Shown: positions 33,982 through 34,911 of the stretch, piece by piece
Numbering within the stretch: the stretch's first letter is position 1
Layout: each line of letters starts with the position of its first letter
NCBI GenBank assembly: GCA_017643685.1
Contig: JAEPMY010000024.1
Location: 1 to 34,911 of the forward strand
Length of the DNA: 34,911 bases
Origin: Sneathiella sp.
Lineage (GTDB): Bacteria; Pseudomonadota; Alphaproteobacteria; Sneathiellales; Sneathiellaceae
Direction: 5' to 3'
The notes under the pieces: model-generated
What the model was told of the DNA's origin: nothing
The model's database searches: none
The model's input: only the letters and a program-made list of their open reading frames with translations
Translations under genes and position numbers: made by a program

Positions 33982-34863
33982 ATGGAAGCGCTCGGAACAC
34001 TATTACTGAATATCCTTATGGGATTTTGGAATCTATTGATTCTCCCCTGGCATATCTATGAATGGTTTATGCTGGACACCCTCAAGAAAAAGATGAATGC
34101 GTTGACAATGACGGGCATGTCTCACGAATTTTTCTTCGTGGTTCTGGCTCTTGTCCTTGTTCTCATCGGGTTGGGTATCTACAAACGCTCATTTCTTCGT
34201 AAAACGGTTACCGGATTAGAAAGCTTCAACGGCCGCATTGGTCGCTTTGCTGCCTGGTTCGCCCTGCTGATGACGTTGCAGCAAGTCGCAATTATTGCAG
34301 TTGGCCAGATTTTCCGTGGAAATGAGATCCTTATTGCGCCCCTTGGCATCACCCTCATCGGTGAAGAGCTACAGTGGCTTTCCGGTCAATTGAAATTCTA
34401 CAACACGATCCTCATTGCGCTGGCATCGGCTTACACCTTTATTGAAGGTGGTCATGTGCGGGTTGACCTTGTCTACTCATCCTGCAAGCAGCGGACAAAA
34501 CACTGGATCGATTTGTTCGGTACACTTTTCTTCTTTATTCCATCAACTGTGATGCTGTGGTGGTTTGCGTGGCCCATTGCCATGAACGCCATGTTTGCTC
34601 AGAAACCTATGAATATCTGGAGCTCCTCAGCCCGTTGGCGTGACTTCCGGTTCGAGATTTCTGGCACTGCCGAGTTCTCCTGGGTTTGGTCATTCAAATT
34701 CATGGTTCTGGTATTTGCAGCCTTGATGTTCATTTGCGCCATCGGCTTCCTGATGCGGAACATTCTGGCGCTCTTAGAAAAAGACAAGACCATACCGACC
34801 CATTACTCATTCGATGACGAGCATGCCGCCAAAATTGGCGATGCTCCCGCTCATCCACTTTAA
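33982..34863 (+). CDS. dctQ: TRAP transporter small permease (DctQ family), long form
   Basis: The 293-residue integral membrane protein has DctQ features: a helix pair around FNGRIGRFAAWFALLMTLQQVAIIAVGQIF, the conserved segment FIEGGHVRVDLVY (the EGGHVRVD motif near 155-167) and the helix block LFFFIPSTVMLWWFAWPIAMNA, followed by a final helix before RNILALLEKD. Typical DctQ proteins have about 160-200 residues and four helices; here an N-terminal extension of roughly 85 residues adds about two hydrophobic segments. The ATG at 33982 is preferred to the in-frame TTG at 33955, with GGAAAG upstream. dctM begins 23 nt after its stop. Confidence 0.85.
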   Translation: MEALGTLLLNILMGFWNLLILPWHIYEWFMLDTLKKKMNALTMTGMSHEFFFVVLALVLVLIGLGIYKRSFLRKTVTGLESFNGRIGRFAAWFALLMTLQQVAIIAVGQIFRGNEILIAPLGITLIGEELQWLSGQLKFYNTILIALASAYTFIEGGHVRVDLVYSSCKQRTKHWIDLFGTLFFFIPSTVMLWWFAWPIAMNAMFAQKPMNIWSSSARWRDFRFEISGTAEFSWVWSFKFMVLVFAALMFICAIGFLMRNILALLEKDKTIPTHYSFDDEHAAKIGDAPAHPL

Positions 34864-34885
34864 GACGTATCGGAGTTTGTAACCC

Positions 34886-34911
34886 ATGCTATTTGGACTA
34901 AACGGCATTGA
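34886..34911 (+). CDS. dctM: Start of the TRAP large permease gene (DctM), partial
   Basis: Only eight full codons are visible (MLFGLNGI). CGGAG lies about 10 nt before the ATG. Position directly after dctQ in a dctP-dctQ order, and the hydrophobic opening, make the large permease subunit the expected product; the sequence itself is too short to prove it. Confidence 0.65.

Overview
The window looks like chromosomal core and housekeeping DNA from a free-living, probably marine, alphaproteobacterium with roughly balanced base composition. This rests on three things: the gene order glyA-nrdR-ribD-ribE-ribBX-ribH-nusB-thiL, the pairing of a CBP3-type cytochrome bc1 chaperone with a divergent bamE and a DUF177 gene, and a metal-site variant of HemB. 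I could not fix the genus; Sneathiella/Kiloniella-like or other Rhodospirillales-like lineages are guesses. I see no tRNA, rRNA, CRISPR array, prophage or insertion sequence.

Layout. 1-2.9 kb: DUF177 protein and cytochrome bc1 chaperone on the minus strand, divergent from the lipoprotein gene bamE, then a GFA-fold protein and inorganic pyrophosphatase. 2.9-5.3 kb: an MFS transporter, a secreted FliL-like protein and a DUF4865 protein, all minus strand. 5.4-12.0 kb: one long minus-strand operon, glyA > nrdR > ribD > ribE > ribBX > ribH > nusB > thiL, linking one-carbon and flavin supply with NrdR regulation, rRNA antitermination and thiamine-phosphate kinase. 12.3-21.9 kb: a catabolic region with glutaryl-CoA dehydrogenase, an SDR, two crotonase-fold proteins, isobutyryl-CoA dehydrogenase, hemB, a cystathionine gamma-synthase-like enzyme, a broken CAP-domain gene and a beta-hydroxyacid dehydrogenase. 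22-29.6 kb: a membrane-anchored penicillin-acylase-family hydrolase, a flavin reductase, motA-motB, a membrane-bound methyltransferase, an RDD protein and a PuuB-like oxidase. 29.7-34.9 kb: an SLC13/RCK permease, the N-end-rule transferase bpt and a TRAP transporter operon (dctP-dctQ-dctM, the last cut by the window end).

The genes are mostly ordinary. The unusual material is in the spaces between them. The glyA promoter is preceded by three A-tracts in exact 11-bp phase and followed by a leader of about 180 nt in which several strong stems are mutually exclusive; I match it to no riboswitch class I know. A 16-bp palindrome lies between two well-formed divergent promoters for hemB and the isobutyryl-CoA dehydrogenase gene. 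A perfect 19-bp palindrome covers the -35 region of the bc1 chaperone promoter. The nrdR ribosome binding site can be sequestered by a C-run that also has an upstream G-run as partner. The dctP mRNA starts with two stacked hairpins. Among the proteins, RibBX lacks the zinc cysteines of its GTP cyclohydrolase II half, one crotonase lacks a catalytic Glu, and the CAP-domain gene has a one-base frameshift in a G-run.
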